Positions 42,899-50,658 of a stretch of 58,930 nt of DNA are shown piece after piece. Numbering within the stretch: position 1 is the first letter of the stretch; every line of letters begins with the position of its first letter. Below the pieces are notes generated by a model that was not told the origin of the DNA, searched no databases, and was given only the letters and a program-made list of their open reading frames with translations. The translations under genes and the position numbers were made by a program. This DNA is from Acidimicrobiales bacterium (GTDB lineage Bacteria > Actinomycetota > Acidimicrobiia > Acidimicrobiales > Aldehydirespiratoraceae), in the NCBI GenBank assembly GCA_029263175.1, contig JAJCXZ010000098.1:1-58930 (forward strand). The letters are read 5' to 3'.

Positions 42899-44109
42899 TA
42901 CGCCAGGCAGTCGACGAGGGCGCGAGCCGAAAGGTCGTCGTAGACGCGCCGCAGGCGTGCTGCCATCGATGTCCAGGTGTAGGCGCTCGCAGCTTCAGCG
43001 GCCCGCAACGAGAGCCGGTCAGCGAAGACCGGGTCGCCGAGGATCCGGTCAACGGCTGCTGCGAAGTCGGCGGGGTTGCGGCCACTCACCCGGAGGCCGG
43101 TGCGGCCGTGGTCGACGAGTGTGCGCAGGCCGCCGACATCAGAGGCCACGACAGGCGTACCGCACGCGGCGGCTTCGAGCGCCACGAGACCGAAGGACTC
43201 GGACCGGCTCGGTACGAGGCAAAGATCAGCGGCCCGGTAGTACGTCGACAACACGTGGTGCGGCTGGGGCGGGATCATGGTGACCCGGTCGACGAGACCG
43301 CGATCGTGGATGATCTTCTCCACGCGTCGAACCTCGTCGTCGCCCTCGAGGCCGCTGGACCCGCCGACGATCACGAGGCGAGCGTCGGAACGCCCAACCA
43401 GATCGAGTGCTTCGACTGCGACGTCGACACCCTTGAGCGGCTGGATCCGGCCGACGAACAAGAGCACGGGTTCCTGTCCCCAACCGAGCGCGTGGCGAGC
43501 ACCACGACGGGTGCCAGGAGAGAAGAAGGCGTGATCCACACCGGGCGGCACCACCTCGATGCGATCTGGGTCGGCGCCGTAGTGCGTGACGAGTTCATGC
43601 AGCTCGGTGACCGAGTTGGCGGTGATGACATCGCTGCATGCGATGACGTCGGCTTCGGCATCGATGCGATCCTGAGGCTCGAGATCACCGGTTTCGGCCT
43701 TGACGCGAGCGAGCGTGTGGAACGTCGAGACGAGCGGCAGCTCGAGTTCGTGCTTGAGGCGATGACCGGCGACACCACTGAGCCAGTAGTTGGCGTGGAT
43801 GACGTCGACGGGGTGCTCGAGGAGATCGGCACGAACGCGATCGGTGAACTCGTCCACGATCGACGGCAAGTCTTCCTTGGCGAGATCGACCGGACCGGCG
43901 TCGATGTGGCGCACCCGACAGCCGGGTTCGACCTCGACCACATCGGCCAGGCCCTCGGCCCAGCGACGCACATAGACGGTGCATTCCGTGCCGGCCTGGG
44001 CCAGCGAAGACACCAGCTCCCGGACGTAGACGTTCATTCCACCCGCGTCGCCGCCGCCTGGCTGGACCAGAGGGGACGTGTGCAAGGAAAGAACGGCTGC
44101 TCGGTTCAC
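42898..44109 (-). CDS. mshA: D-inositol-3-phosphate glycosyltransferase (mycothiol synthesis)
   Basis: Transfers GlcNAc from UDP-GlcNAc to inositol-phosphate, the first step of mycothiol synthesis. 403 residues, GT4 family, GTG start. The MshA hallmark LSLHTSPLVQPGGGDAGGMNVYV is at the N-terminus (given here as contiguous motif pieces LSLHTSPLVQPG and GDAGGMNVYV). ANYWLSGVAGHRLKHEL and the donor-site SESFGLVALEAAACGTPVVA are also typical. Mycothiol is the actinobacterial thiol, so this gene supports the taxonomic placement. Other msh genes are not in the window. Confidence 0.92.
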   Translation of the reverse strand: MNRAAVLSLHTSPLVQPGGGDAGGMNVYVRELVSSLAQAGTECTVYVRRWAEGLADVVEVEPGCRVRHIDAGPVDLAKEDLPSIVDEFTDRVRADLLEHPVDVIHANYWLSGVAGHRLKHELELPLVSTFHTLARVKAETGDLEPQDRIDAEADVIACSDVITANSVTELHELVTHYGADPDRIEVVPPGVDHAFFSPGTRRGARHALGWGQEPVLLFVGRIQPLKGVDVAVEALDLVGRSDARLVIVGGSSGLEGDDEVRRVEKIIHDRGLVDRVTMIPPQPHHVLSTYYRAADLCLVPSRSESFGLVALEAAACGTPVVASDVGGLRTLVDHGRTGLRVSGRNPADFAAAVDRILGDPVFADRLSLRAAEAASAYTWTSMAARLRRVYDDLSARALVDCLA

Positions 44110-44168
44110 GGCTTACTCAACCGATCTGATGCCCGTGGCATTCCGAGTCGCACAAACCATTGACATGA

Positions 44169-44726
44169 TCAGGTAGGGCTCACGGGCGCTTCGCCCCCGG
44201 CGATGCGGCGGGCGAGCTCGTCGTTGATGGAGTCGATAGCACTGTGAAGGAAGTGGCGAGCGCTCGACAGCTCCTCTTCGAAGTTGGCGAGAGCAATCAC
44301 CGCAGCGGAGAGAGCATCGTCCTCGAGATCGGCAACGGAGGTGACCACGTTGGGGCCAACGGCTCTGTCGAGTTTGTCGGTGAGCGGGTCGACGACATGG
44401 TCCGGCGGGTCGAGTTCTTGCTCCACACGGCCACTTCCGGCCCCGCGAACGCCGCCGCTCAACATCTCTGGCAGTCGCTCGACAAGGTCGCGCAGACTCC
44501 CGCCGCCGCCGTTGGTACGGCTCTCGGTCTCCTTGGCCAACAGGTCAAGGCGACCCTGGGCAACCCGGCGGACATAGGACAGGCCGTTCTCGAGATCGGT
44601 GCATTCCCGACGCATCTCACGGACACGATCGGTCGGCACGTCGACCAAACCGGACAGGTAGGTCGGCTCAAGCACGCGTTGCAGGTCAGGAATCATCGGA
44701 GCGGAGCCTACCGGCCTGAGCTTCAC
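44169..44726 (-). CDS. RsiG-like c-di-GMP-binding anti-sigma factor homologue
   Basis: 185 residues from a GTG overlapping the previous stop. Two helical segments carry the spacing E-x3-S-x2-R-x3-Q-x3-D that defines c-di-GMP binding in RsiG. Copy 1 is exact (Glu46, Ser50, Arg53, Gln57, Asp61). Copy 2 has Glu150, Ser154, Arg157, His161 and Asp165, with Gln replaced by His. In Streptomyces RsiG holds the sporulation sigma factor WhiG inactive when c-di-GMP is bound. No WhiG-type sigma gene is in the window. A disordered Gly-rich linker lies at 70-110. Confidence 0.85.
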   Translation of the reverse strand: MKLRPVGSAPMIPDLQRVLEPTYLSGLVDVPTDRVREMRRECTDLENGLSYVRRVAQGRLDLLAKETESRTNGGGGSLRDLVERLPEMLSGGVRGAGSGRVEQELDPPDHVVDPLTDKLDRAVGPNVVTSVADLEDDALSAAVIALANFEEELSSARHFLHSAIDSINDELARRIAGGEAPVSPT

Positions 44727-44959
44727 CCGCCTGAAACGGGTGGGAGCACGGCGACTTCGTCGCTGTCGACAACAGCCTGATCACGGTCGGCGGGTTCGCC
44801 GTTGCACCACACTTTGCAGGTGTCGAGCAACCCCACGAAATGGGCGCCGTAGCGTTCGCCGGCCTGGTCGAGGATCTCCCCGACCGTGGCGCCGGGGAAC
44901 TCATCAGACCCTGTTCCGGCCGCCTCTCGGGCACTCGCGAACAGTCGAAGTCGAGCCAT
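44723..44959 (-). CDS. MoaD/ThiS-family sulfur-carrier protein
   Basis: 78 residues with a beta-grasp fold pattern: MARLRLFASAREAAG at the start and DEVAVLPPVSGG at the end. The C-terminal Gly-Gly needed for adenylation and thiocarboxylation is present. The ending VAVLPPVSGG is typical of MoaD (molybdopterin synthase small subunit), but the absence of moaE nearby leaves the exact role open. It is the first gene of the run leading to mshA and proC. A molybdenum hydroxylase is encoded about 6 kb away, so a cofactor need exists. Confidence 0.88.
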   Translation of the reverse strand: MARLRLFASAREAAGTGSDEFPGATVGEILDQAGERYGAHFVGLLDTCKVWCNGEPADRDQAVVDSDEVAVLPPVSGG

Positions 44960-45099
44960 GACGTCACGCTATCTGCGACGAACGAGGGCCGGTTCAGCCC
45001 CAGCGAATTCGGCAGCTTCCTCACCAGAGATCCATCAGTTCGGTCTCGCCGGCCATCGCCACGGTCGAGTCGGCCCTGCAGCTCGAACTCTTCGACCTG

Positions 45100-45246
45100 A
45101 TGGTTCGGTGGGTGGACTACGCCAAGAGCGAGGTCGCCGCCTGGCCGAGCACCGACGGCGTGGGTCTCAACGACCGCACCGAGGCGATCCTGCACAGCAT
45201 CAAGGAGCGTCGCTCTGTGCTGGAGTCGCCGTCGAAGCCGTCTTAG
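45100..45246 (+). CDS. possible small protein (48 residues), start uncertain
   Basis: From the ATG at 45100 the frame encodes 48 residues (MVRWVDYAKSEVAAWPSTDG..., ending in SPSKPS) and stops at a TAG that overlaps the opposing GNAT gene's TAA by 4 bases. Strong G/C at third codon positions continues upstream of the ATG (ATVESALQLELFDL), and the frame is open back to about 44960, yet without any ATG, GTG or TTG. The true start may be further upstream with a rare start codon, or a sequence error may hide it. No family is recognised. Confidence 0.4.
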   Translation: MVRWVDYAKSEVAAWPSTDGVGLNDRTEAILHSIKERRSVLESPSKPS

Positions 45247-45743
45247 CTGCGCCGGATCTCGTACTCCACGTCGCCTTGCTCAGCTCCCTCGAGCGGCTCG
45301 AGCCAGTCGAGCTGAAACGTGCGCACGTAGCTCATCTCGCAGGCCTCCAGCACGCGGCGAGAGCGCTCGTTGACCGCCATCGTCTGCGCCCAGATTCGAA
45401 CGAGATCCGGGCCGGCGAAGCCGACATCGATCACTGCCCTGGCTCCCTCGGAGGCGTAGCCGCGACCCCATTGCCGGCGGTTGAGTCGGTATCCCAACTC
45501 GGCCTCGCCGGGTCCGGACGGTCGCAGCCCGAACCATCCCACGAACTGGAGGTCGGCATCATGGGCGATCCACCGGTGGCCCAACGAGGACCGAACGATC
45601 TCAGCCACGTCGATACGAGGTGTCGGCTTGCCGGTGATGAACCGCATGACCTCCGGATCGGCGTCGAGTTCGACGAGAAGATCGATGTCGTCCATCGTGA
45701 TGGGAACGAGCCGGAGGCGATCAGTGTCGATTCGTCGGATCAT
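45243..45743 (-). CDS. GNAT N-acetyltransferase (RimJ/RimL-like)
   Basis: 166 residues from the ATG at 45743 (MIRRIDTDRLRLVPI). The fold signature RLRLVPITMDDIDLLVELDADPEVMRFI is followed by the acetyl-CoA region GYRLNRRQWGRGYASEGARAVIDVGF and the late NERSRRVLEACEM. It matches the GNAT group that acetylates ribosomal-protein or other N-termini, although many members have unknown targets. The start lies 46 bases downstream of the stop of a small conserved gene. Confidence 0.9.
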   Translation of the reverse strand: MIRRIDTDRLRLVPITMDDIDLLVELDADPEVMRFITGKPTPRIDVAEIVRSSLGHRWIAHDADLQFVGWFGLRPSGPGEAELGYRLNRRQWGRGYASEGARAVIDVGFAGPDLVRIWAQTMAVNERSRRVLEACEMSYVRTFQLDWLEPLEGAEQGDVEYEIRRS

Positions 45744-45789
45744 GCGGTCACCAGACTCACACCCGTGATCAGAACGACACGAGGCTTCA

Positions 45790-45981
45790 CTATCGACGCT
45801 CGTTGCCGCGCTTGTAGTTGCCGGTGAGGCGAGCCATGAGTTCTTGATCATCGGCATCACCCACATCGGCATCGATATCGACAAGGACGATGAAATCGTC
45901 GGCCTTTCGCCCGCGGAGCGTGGCGGCCCGTCGACCGTGATGCGTGATCACGACGTCGCCGTTCTTGCGACGCGTCCACAT
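45790..45981 (-). CDS. small conserved actinobacterial protein (63 residues)
   Basis: 63 residues from the ATG at 45981, which has GAAGGA four bases upstream. The sequence starts MWTRRKNGDVVITHHGRRAATLRG and ends MARLTGNYKRGNERR. I recognise this short basic pattern as a small protein recurring in actinobacterial genomes, but no function is known. A GTG at 46008 in the same frame is a less likely start. It lies between the GNAT gene and the divergent histidine phosphatase. Confidence 0.75.
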   Translation of the reverse strand: MWTRRKNGDVVITHHGRRAATLRGRKADDFIVLVDIDADVGDADDQELMARLTGNYKRGNERR

Positions 45982-46122
45982 GAATCCTTCAGGGGCAGCG
46001 ATGCACACAGTCTGGCCGATACCTAGGGTCTGCCCCTTTTCGCCGAGACGATCGGCTGACAACCAAGTCGATCCCAACCCATCCGCTTCACTGTCACAGG
46101 GCGCCATTACGGTCGGCCGCGC

Positions 46123-46722
46123 ATGCTGAATCTCCTCCTCGCCCGTCATGCACAGAGTGAATGGAACGCCCTCGGTCGCTGGCAGGGGCAGTCCGACCCT
46201 CCCCTTTCCGAACTCGGCTGGGCTCAGGCACGCGCCGCGGCGTTCAACGCCGGCGTGTTCGACGCGATCGTGGCAAGCACGCTCGAGCGTGCCTTCAACA
46301 CCGCCACCACGATCAGTGAGGCCACAGGTGTGGGGCCCGTACTCGTCGACGAACGGCTCATGGAGCGCCAGGCCGGCGAATATCAGGGCCTTACTCGCGA
46401 CGAGATCGAGCAGCGTTGGCCCGGAAATCTTGCCGCACGCATCTGGCCACCGGGCTGGGAGCCCGACGCTGACCTGGTCGGTCGTGCGCTCGAGGCCATG
46501 GACGAGATCCATCTCCGCACCGCCGGTTACGGCGAGGTCCTCGTGGTCACCCACGGCGGACTGATCTATTCGATCGAGGAGCACCTCGGTGAACGTCGGG
46601 GCCGCATCCCCAACCTCGGCGGCTGCTGGGTTCATCACGACGGCAAGCGCTGGAAGCTCGGCGAACGCATCGAACTCGCGCCCGACGACATCACCCTCGA
46701 CGCTGATCGCGACGCGGTCTGA
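46123..46722 (+). CDS. histidine phosphatase (phosphoglycerate mutase-like)
   Basis: 199 residues. The catalytic motif is LLLARHAQSEWN, where RHA replaces the common RHG. Further features are SPTLERAFNTA-like ASTLERAFNTATTI, the glutamate in ERLMERQAGEYQG, and the second histidine in VLVVTHGGLIYSI. The branch includes phosphoglycerate mutases, alpha-ribazole phosphatases and broad phosphatases, so the substrate is open. The stop overlaps the start of the YgjP gene (TGATG), so the two are coupled. Confidence 0.92.
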   Translation: MLNLLLARHAQSEWNALGRWQGQSDPPLSELGWAQARAAAFNAGVFDAIVASTLERAFNTATTISEATGVGPVLVDERLMERQAGEYQGLTRDEIEQRWPGNLAARIWPPGWEPDADLVGRALEAMDEIHLRTAGYGEVLVVTHGGLIYSIEEHLGERRGRIPNLGGCWVHHDGKRWKLGERIELAPDDITLDADRDAV

Positions 46723-47279
46723 TGACGATCGAGCGCTCGAGGGTCGCCGCACCAGATCGCGACCCATCGCATCCGTCTGTGGCGGGACGGCGCATGTCCA
46801 CTCGCTATCCGGTCGAGGTGATCCGCAGCGACAAGCGCAACAAGACCGTGTCGGCCAAGATCGTCGATGGTGTCATCCGAGTGCGTATCCCCGCCTGGAT
46901 GACCGCGGCGGATGAGGAGCGCTTCGTCGATGACGTGGTCGAGCGCATCGAACGTGAACGTAAATCCGCGGCCGTCAACCTCAACGGCCGGGCACGCACC
47001 CTCGCTCGCGAGTTCTCTCTCCCCGAGCCGGAGTCGATCACCTGGTCGAAGGTGCAGCGCCAACGGTGGGGTTCGTGCACGATCGACTCACGCGACATCC
47101 GCATCTCGGACCGTCTCGTCGATGTACCTCCGTGGGTTCTCGACTACGTGATCGTCCACGAGCTTGCGCACCTGATCGTTCCCCATCATGGGCCCGAGTT
47201 CGACGCCATCGTCGAGCGGTATCCCTTGGCTGAACGAGCCACCGGCTACCTGTTGGCTGTCAGCGACCGGCCCCGCTGA
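46722..47279 (+). CDS. YgjP-like zinc metallopeptidase (DUF45 family)
   Basis: 185 residues. The C-terminal half has KVQRQRWGSCTIDSRDIRIS and the zinc motif YVIVHELAHLIVPHHGPEF (HELAH plus a downstream His), the signature of the YgjP/WSS1-like metallopeptidase group. The N-terminal 24 residues are polar and might not be translated if Met25 is used. The stop overlaps the convergent ABC1 kinase gene by 20 bases. The substrate is unknown. Confidence 0.92.
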   Translation: MTIERSRVAAPDRDPSHPSVAGRRMSTRYPVEVIRSDKRNKTVSAKIVDGVIRVRIPAWMTAADEERFVDDVVERIERERKSAAVNLNGRARTLAREFSLPEPESITWSKVQRQRWGSCTIDSRDIRISDRLVDVPPWVLDYVIVHELAHLIVPHHGPEFDAIVERYPLAERATGYLLAVSDRPR

Positions 47280-48720
47280 TACCGCTGGCCACCCACGCCG
47301 CTTCGTCCTCACCCATCGGGGTCGACGGCGCGGCATCGGTCCACACCCACAACTCCTCTGAGATCGCTCGCCAGTTGGCGGTCGCTTCGAGCTTGCCCAT
47401 CAGCGAGAACAGGCCGAGATTGATGCGCTGGATGAGGGCGAACGTGGGCGGCACGTTGGTGTGCTTGAGAATCGCGTTCGTGCGCGCGTCGAACGTCTTG
47501 TAGAGCAGGCGAGCGCTGTACTCGGGGGTCACGGTCAGCGGCTCGTTCTCGAGGATCAGTTCGTAGTAGGCCGCGAACCAGTCAAAGATCTCATCATCGC
47601 TGAACGGTGCACCTGGCCGCAGGACTTCCACCTCTTCGGCCGTGCGGCGGAATTCGGCGGCATCACGATCGAGCATCGCTCGGATGAGGCGGGCGAATTG
47701 GTCGACCTCGTCCTCCTCGAAGTGCTTCACCAATCCGAAGTCGATGAACGCCACCCGGCCATCGTCGGCCAGCAGGTAGTTGCCCGGATGCGGGTCACCG
47801 TTGAAGACGTACTGACGGTTCAGGCTGCGAAATACGAACCGGTAGAGGATCTCGCCGACCCGATCCCGCTCTTCCTGCGGCCGGTTGTAGATCTCCTCGA
47901 AACGAGTCCCCTCGACCAGCTCCGTCGTCAACACGTCGCGGGTGCTGAGTTCCTCGATCACGTCGGGAATCCAGATGTGCGGGTGGCCGCGGTAGTAGTC
48001 GACAAAGGCCCGGACATTGGATGCTTCGTTGAGATAGTCGAGTTCTTCGTTGACCCGAGCTCGCAGCTCGGCGACCAACTCGTTGGGATCGAGACCGGGG
48101 AAGATCATCGACAGCATCATCGCCAGCGCTTCGGAGTTGTCGAGGTCCGCGGCAATGACGCCCGCAATGCCTGGGTACTGGACCTTCACCGCGACCTTGC
48201 GGCCGTCGACCGTGATCGCCCGATGGACCTGCCCGATCGACGCCGATGCCATCGGTTCGGTGTCGATCTCCTGGAACAGCTCATGCAGGGGTGCGCCGAG
48301 CGAACGCTCTATCTCGCTGAGTGCCAGGTCGCCGGGCATCGGTGGCGCATCGCTGCGCAAACCGGCGAGCGCTTCGCGCATCGGCTCCGGCATTCCTTCG
48401 TCGAGATAGCTGGCCATCTGACCGAGCTTCATCATGGCGCCCTTCATATTGCCGAGGGCAGCCACCACGTCGTCGGCGTCCCGGCGCTCGAGACCGGCCT
48501 GAAGTCGACGTCGCGTCTCGTCGGACGCCAGCCGCTGTCGACCCTTCGTCCAGGTGCGATCGGTGACACGGCGTGCGGCAAGCAGGGCCATGGCCGTCGT
48601 GCGCTGAGCGCGGTTGGCATGAGCGATCGGGCCGTCTTCAGTGGTGCCCCTGCCGAGGCGCCAAACGACCAGCGCACCACCGACGAGCATCAGGAACAGC
48701 AGGCGCAGGCCGCGCCACAT
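47260..48720 (-). CDS. ABC1/UbiB-family atypical kinase
   Basis: 486 residues. The family-specific KxGQ motif is in KGAMMKLGQMASYLDE. The nucleotide loop is ASASIGQVHRA, the lysine is in KVAVKVQYPG, and the catalytic region is FNGDPHPGNYLLADDGRVAFIDFGLVKHF. An N-terminal hydrophobic segment (4-20) may anchor it. UbiB/COQ8 proteins support quinone or lipid metabolism; in a menaquinone organism its role is unclear. It lies one base after the stop of the small acidic gene. Confidence 0.95.
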   Translation of the reverse strand: MWRGLRLLFLMLVGGALVVWRLGRGTTEDGPIAHANRAQRTTAMALLAARRVTDRTWTKGRQRLASDETRRRLQAGLERRDADDVVAALGNMKGAMMKLGQMASYLDEGMPEPMREALAGLRSDAPPMPGDLALSEIERSLGAPLHELFQEIDTEPMASASIGQVHRAITVDGRKVAVKVQYPGIAGVIAADLDNSEALAMMLSMIFPGLDPNELVAELRARVNEELDYLNEASNVRAFVDYYRGHPHIWIPDVIEELSTRDVLTTELVEGTRFEEIYNRPQEERDRVGEILYRFVFRSLNRQYVFNGDPHPGNYLLADDGRVAFIDFGLVKHFEEDEVDQFARLIRAMLDRDAAEFRRTAEEVEVLRPGAPFSDDEIFDWFAAYYELILENEPLTVTPEYSARLLYKTFDARTNAILKHTNVPPTFALIQRINLGLFSLMGKLEATANWRAISEELWVWTDAAPSTPMGEDEAAWVASGISGAGR

Positions 48721-48721
48721 G

Positions 48722-48925
48722 TCAGCCTTCGGCCGTGGTTTCGTCGGTCAGCGCGGCGGTCAGCGCTTCCGCTTCGTCGATTTCATCCGCGTCGAGCGCA
48801 CGCAATGCGGTATCGACACTCTCGAGATCCGACTCGAGCTGATCCAGCTCGGCATCACCCTCGACAGCATCGCCGTCGACCGCGGACTCAGGCTCTTGAT
48901 TCGGGGTTTCCTCGGCGTCGTACAT
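48722..48925 (-). CDS. small acidic coiled-coil protein
   Basis: 67 residues from the ATG at 48925 (MYDAEETPNQEPES); an earlier ATG at 48964 would add 13 residues. The sequence is highly acidic. Residues about 27-55 (AELDQLESDLESVDTALRALDADEIDEAEAL) form a likely helix that resembles the N-terminal coil of TraR/DksA-type proteins, but no zinc finger follows. It ends one base before the ABC1 kinase start, so they are probably coupled. Function is unknown. Confidence 0.65.
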   Translation of the reverse strand: MYDAEETPNQEPESAVDGDAVEGDAELDQLESDLESVDTALRALDADEIDEAEALTAALTDETTAEG

Positions 48926-48993
48926 CGACGCCGAGGGTACCCACGTCACACGGGCATGTGGCATGGCCCCGCCGGAGCGGGCAGGCTTCAGCA

Positions 48994-50592
48994 ATGACTG
49001 CTCGCCTGAATGCTCCGACTCGCTACGCCCGCGCCGGGATGGTGTCGACCATTGACGCCATCGCCACGGCGGCCGGCGTCGACTTGATTCGTCGCGGCGG
49101 GTCCGCCGTCGACGCTGCCATCGGGGCCAATGCCGCGCTCGCCGTGATCGCACCGAACATGTGCGGCATGGGCGGTGATCTGTGGGCGCTCGTTCACGAC
49201 GGCTCGGGCGCTCCGCTGACCTTGAATGCCGCCGGGTTCGCCGGGTCGGGGGCCGACGCCGACCGGGTGCGCGCCGAAGGCCACGACTACATCCCGTTGA
49301 AGGGCAACATCTCCTCGGTCACGGTGCCTGGTGCTGTCGACGGCTGGCTCGCGCTCCACGAGCGGTTCGGGCGATTGCCGCTGGGCGATGTGTTGGCCGA
49401 AGCGATACGACTCGCTGACGAGGGGTACGCGGCGTCGCCCGGGCTGGCGAGCGGCGCCCACCTCGTCGCGGCTGTGCCCGACAACACCGACATCCCCAGT
49501 GACCTCACTCGTGGCCAGCTCGTTCGGCGGCCCGGGTCGGCGCGAGCGCTTCGGGCAGTCGTCGCTCAAGGGCGGGCCGGGTTCTACGGTGGCGAGTTCG
49601 GCGAAGGCCTCCTCGCGTTGGGCGATCGTCTCACCGGCGACGCGCCCAACGAGTTCACGACCGACGATCTCGAACGTCCGATCGCGCAGTGGGTGGAACC
49701 GGTGCGGGCTGAGGCATTCGGACACGTGCTGTGGACGACCCCGCCGAGCTCCCAGGGATACCTCACGCTGTCGGGGGCATGGATTGCCGAGGGACTTCCC
49801 CTTCCCGCGGAAGCCAACGATCACTGGGCGCACCTCCTCATCGAGGCCGCCTCCCAAGCCGGCCACGATCGGATGCGAGTACTGCACGAACATGCGGATG
49901 GCCAAGCACTGGTCGACCCCGCGCTTCTCGCCCCCCGTCGCGCGGCGATCGATCTGGAGCGAGCGGGGAACGTCGCCCCACCCGCCGCACTCGGCGACAC
50001 CACCTACCTCTGCGCTGTCGACGGCGACGGCATGGGCGTGTCGCTCATCAACTCAAACGCCAGTGGGTTCGGCGCCCACCTCGTCGCCGGTAGTTCTGGC
50101 ATCTTCGTCCACGACCGCGGCATCGGATTCTCACTGCTCCCCGGCCATCCCGCCGAGTACGCGCCGGGCCGACGGCCGCCGCACACACTGTCGCCGACGT
50201 TGGTCACCAAGCCAAGCGGCGAATTGCATCAGGTGCTCGGCACGATGGGCGGCGACGCTCAGCCACAAATCCTGCTCCAAGTGATCGCCCGCTCCCTTGG
50301 CCTGGGTGAGTCGCCGGGGAAGGCGATCAGCGCAGCTCGCTGGACGCTCGGACCCGACGACCACTCCGCCGGCTTCGAGACATGGCGTCCTGGCCTCGGG
50401 CGGCGGGTGATCGTCGAGGATCCGACCCTCGGGTGGCACGACGGCCTGGCTGCACGGGGCCACGTCACCACTGTGGTCGACAAGGACCCCGGAGCGTTCG
50501 GTCATGCTCATCTCATCGAAGTGACCGAGCACGGCACGCTCGCGGGCGCGGCCGACCCTCGCGCACTCATGAGTGCCGCGTTCGGGTGCTGA
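48994..50592 (+). CDS. gamma-glutamyltransferase-family Ntn hydrolase
   Basis: 532 residues from the ATG at 48994. The protein cleaves itself before a threonine in this family; the likely nucleophile is Thr336 in LGDTTYLCAVDGDGMGVSLI, where TTY replaces the common TTH. The N-terminal VSTIDAIATAAGVDLIRRGGSAVDAAIGANAALAV and IAPNMCGMGGDLWALV are typical. There is no signal peptide, unlike periplasmic GGT. Cytoplasmic relatives include YwrD and the oxamate amidohydrolase HpxW of purine breakdown, which fits the neighbouring molybdenum hydroxylase and amidohydrolases. Confidence 0.9.
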   Translation: MTARLNAPTRYARAGMVSTIDAIATAAGVDLIRRGGSAVDAAIGANAALAVIAPNMCGMGGDLWALVHDGSGAPLTLNAAGFAGSGADADRVRAEGHDYIPLKGNISSVTVPGAVDGWLALHERFGRLPLGDVLAEAIRLADEGYAASPGLASGAHLVAAVPDNTDIPSDLTRGQLVRRPGSARALRAVVAQGRAGFYGGEFGEGLLALGDRLTGDAPNEFTTDDLERPIAQWVEPVRAEAFGHVLWTTPPSSQGYLTLSGAWIAEGLPLPAEANDHWAHLLIEAASQAGHDRMRVLHEHADGQALVDPALLAPRRAAIDLERAGNVAPPAALGDTTYLCAVDGDGMGVSLINSNASGFGAHLVAGSSGIFVHDRGIGFSLLPGHPAEYAPGRRPPHTLSPTLVTKPSGELHQVLGTMGGDAQPQILLQVIARSLGLGESPGKAISAARWTLGPDDHSAGFETWRPGLGRRVIVEDPTLGWHDGLAARGHVTTVVDKDPGAFGHAHLIEVTEHGTLAGAADPRALMSAAFGC

Positions 50593-50627
50593 GTGTGCGG
50601 GTTTCTTTCCGGAACTGCTCCCCGTGC

Positions 50628-50642
50628 TTTACGCTTTGTAAA
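50628..50642. promoter_or_regulatory. AT-rich palindrome before the molybdenum hydroxylase operon
   Basis: TTTACGCTTTGTAAA has 5-bp arms (TTTAC/GTAAA) and lies 16 bases before the ATG at 50659 in a 66-base gap. It could be an operator or overlap a promoter -10 region. Its proximity to the start suggests translation or transcription control of the operon. Confidence 0.4.
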
Positions 50643-50658
50643 TGAGGGCACCCGCGAA

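Noticed and set aside
45982-46767. Long minus-strand extension of the 63-residue protein
   Set aside because: It runs antisense through the histidine phosphatase gene. Only the last 63 codons look conserved and have a good ribosome site.
47461-48993. Long upstream extension of the gamma-glutamyltransferase-like frame on the + strand
   Set aside because: The extension is antisense to the ABC1 kinase and has no homology-like features. The family N-terminus begins at the ATG at 48994.
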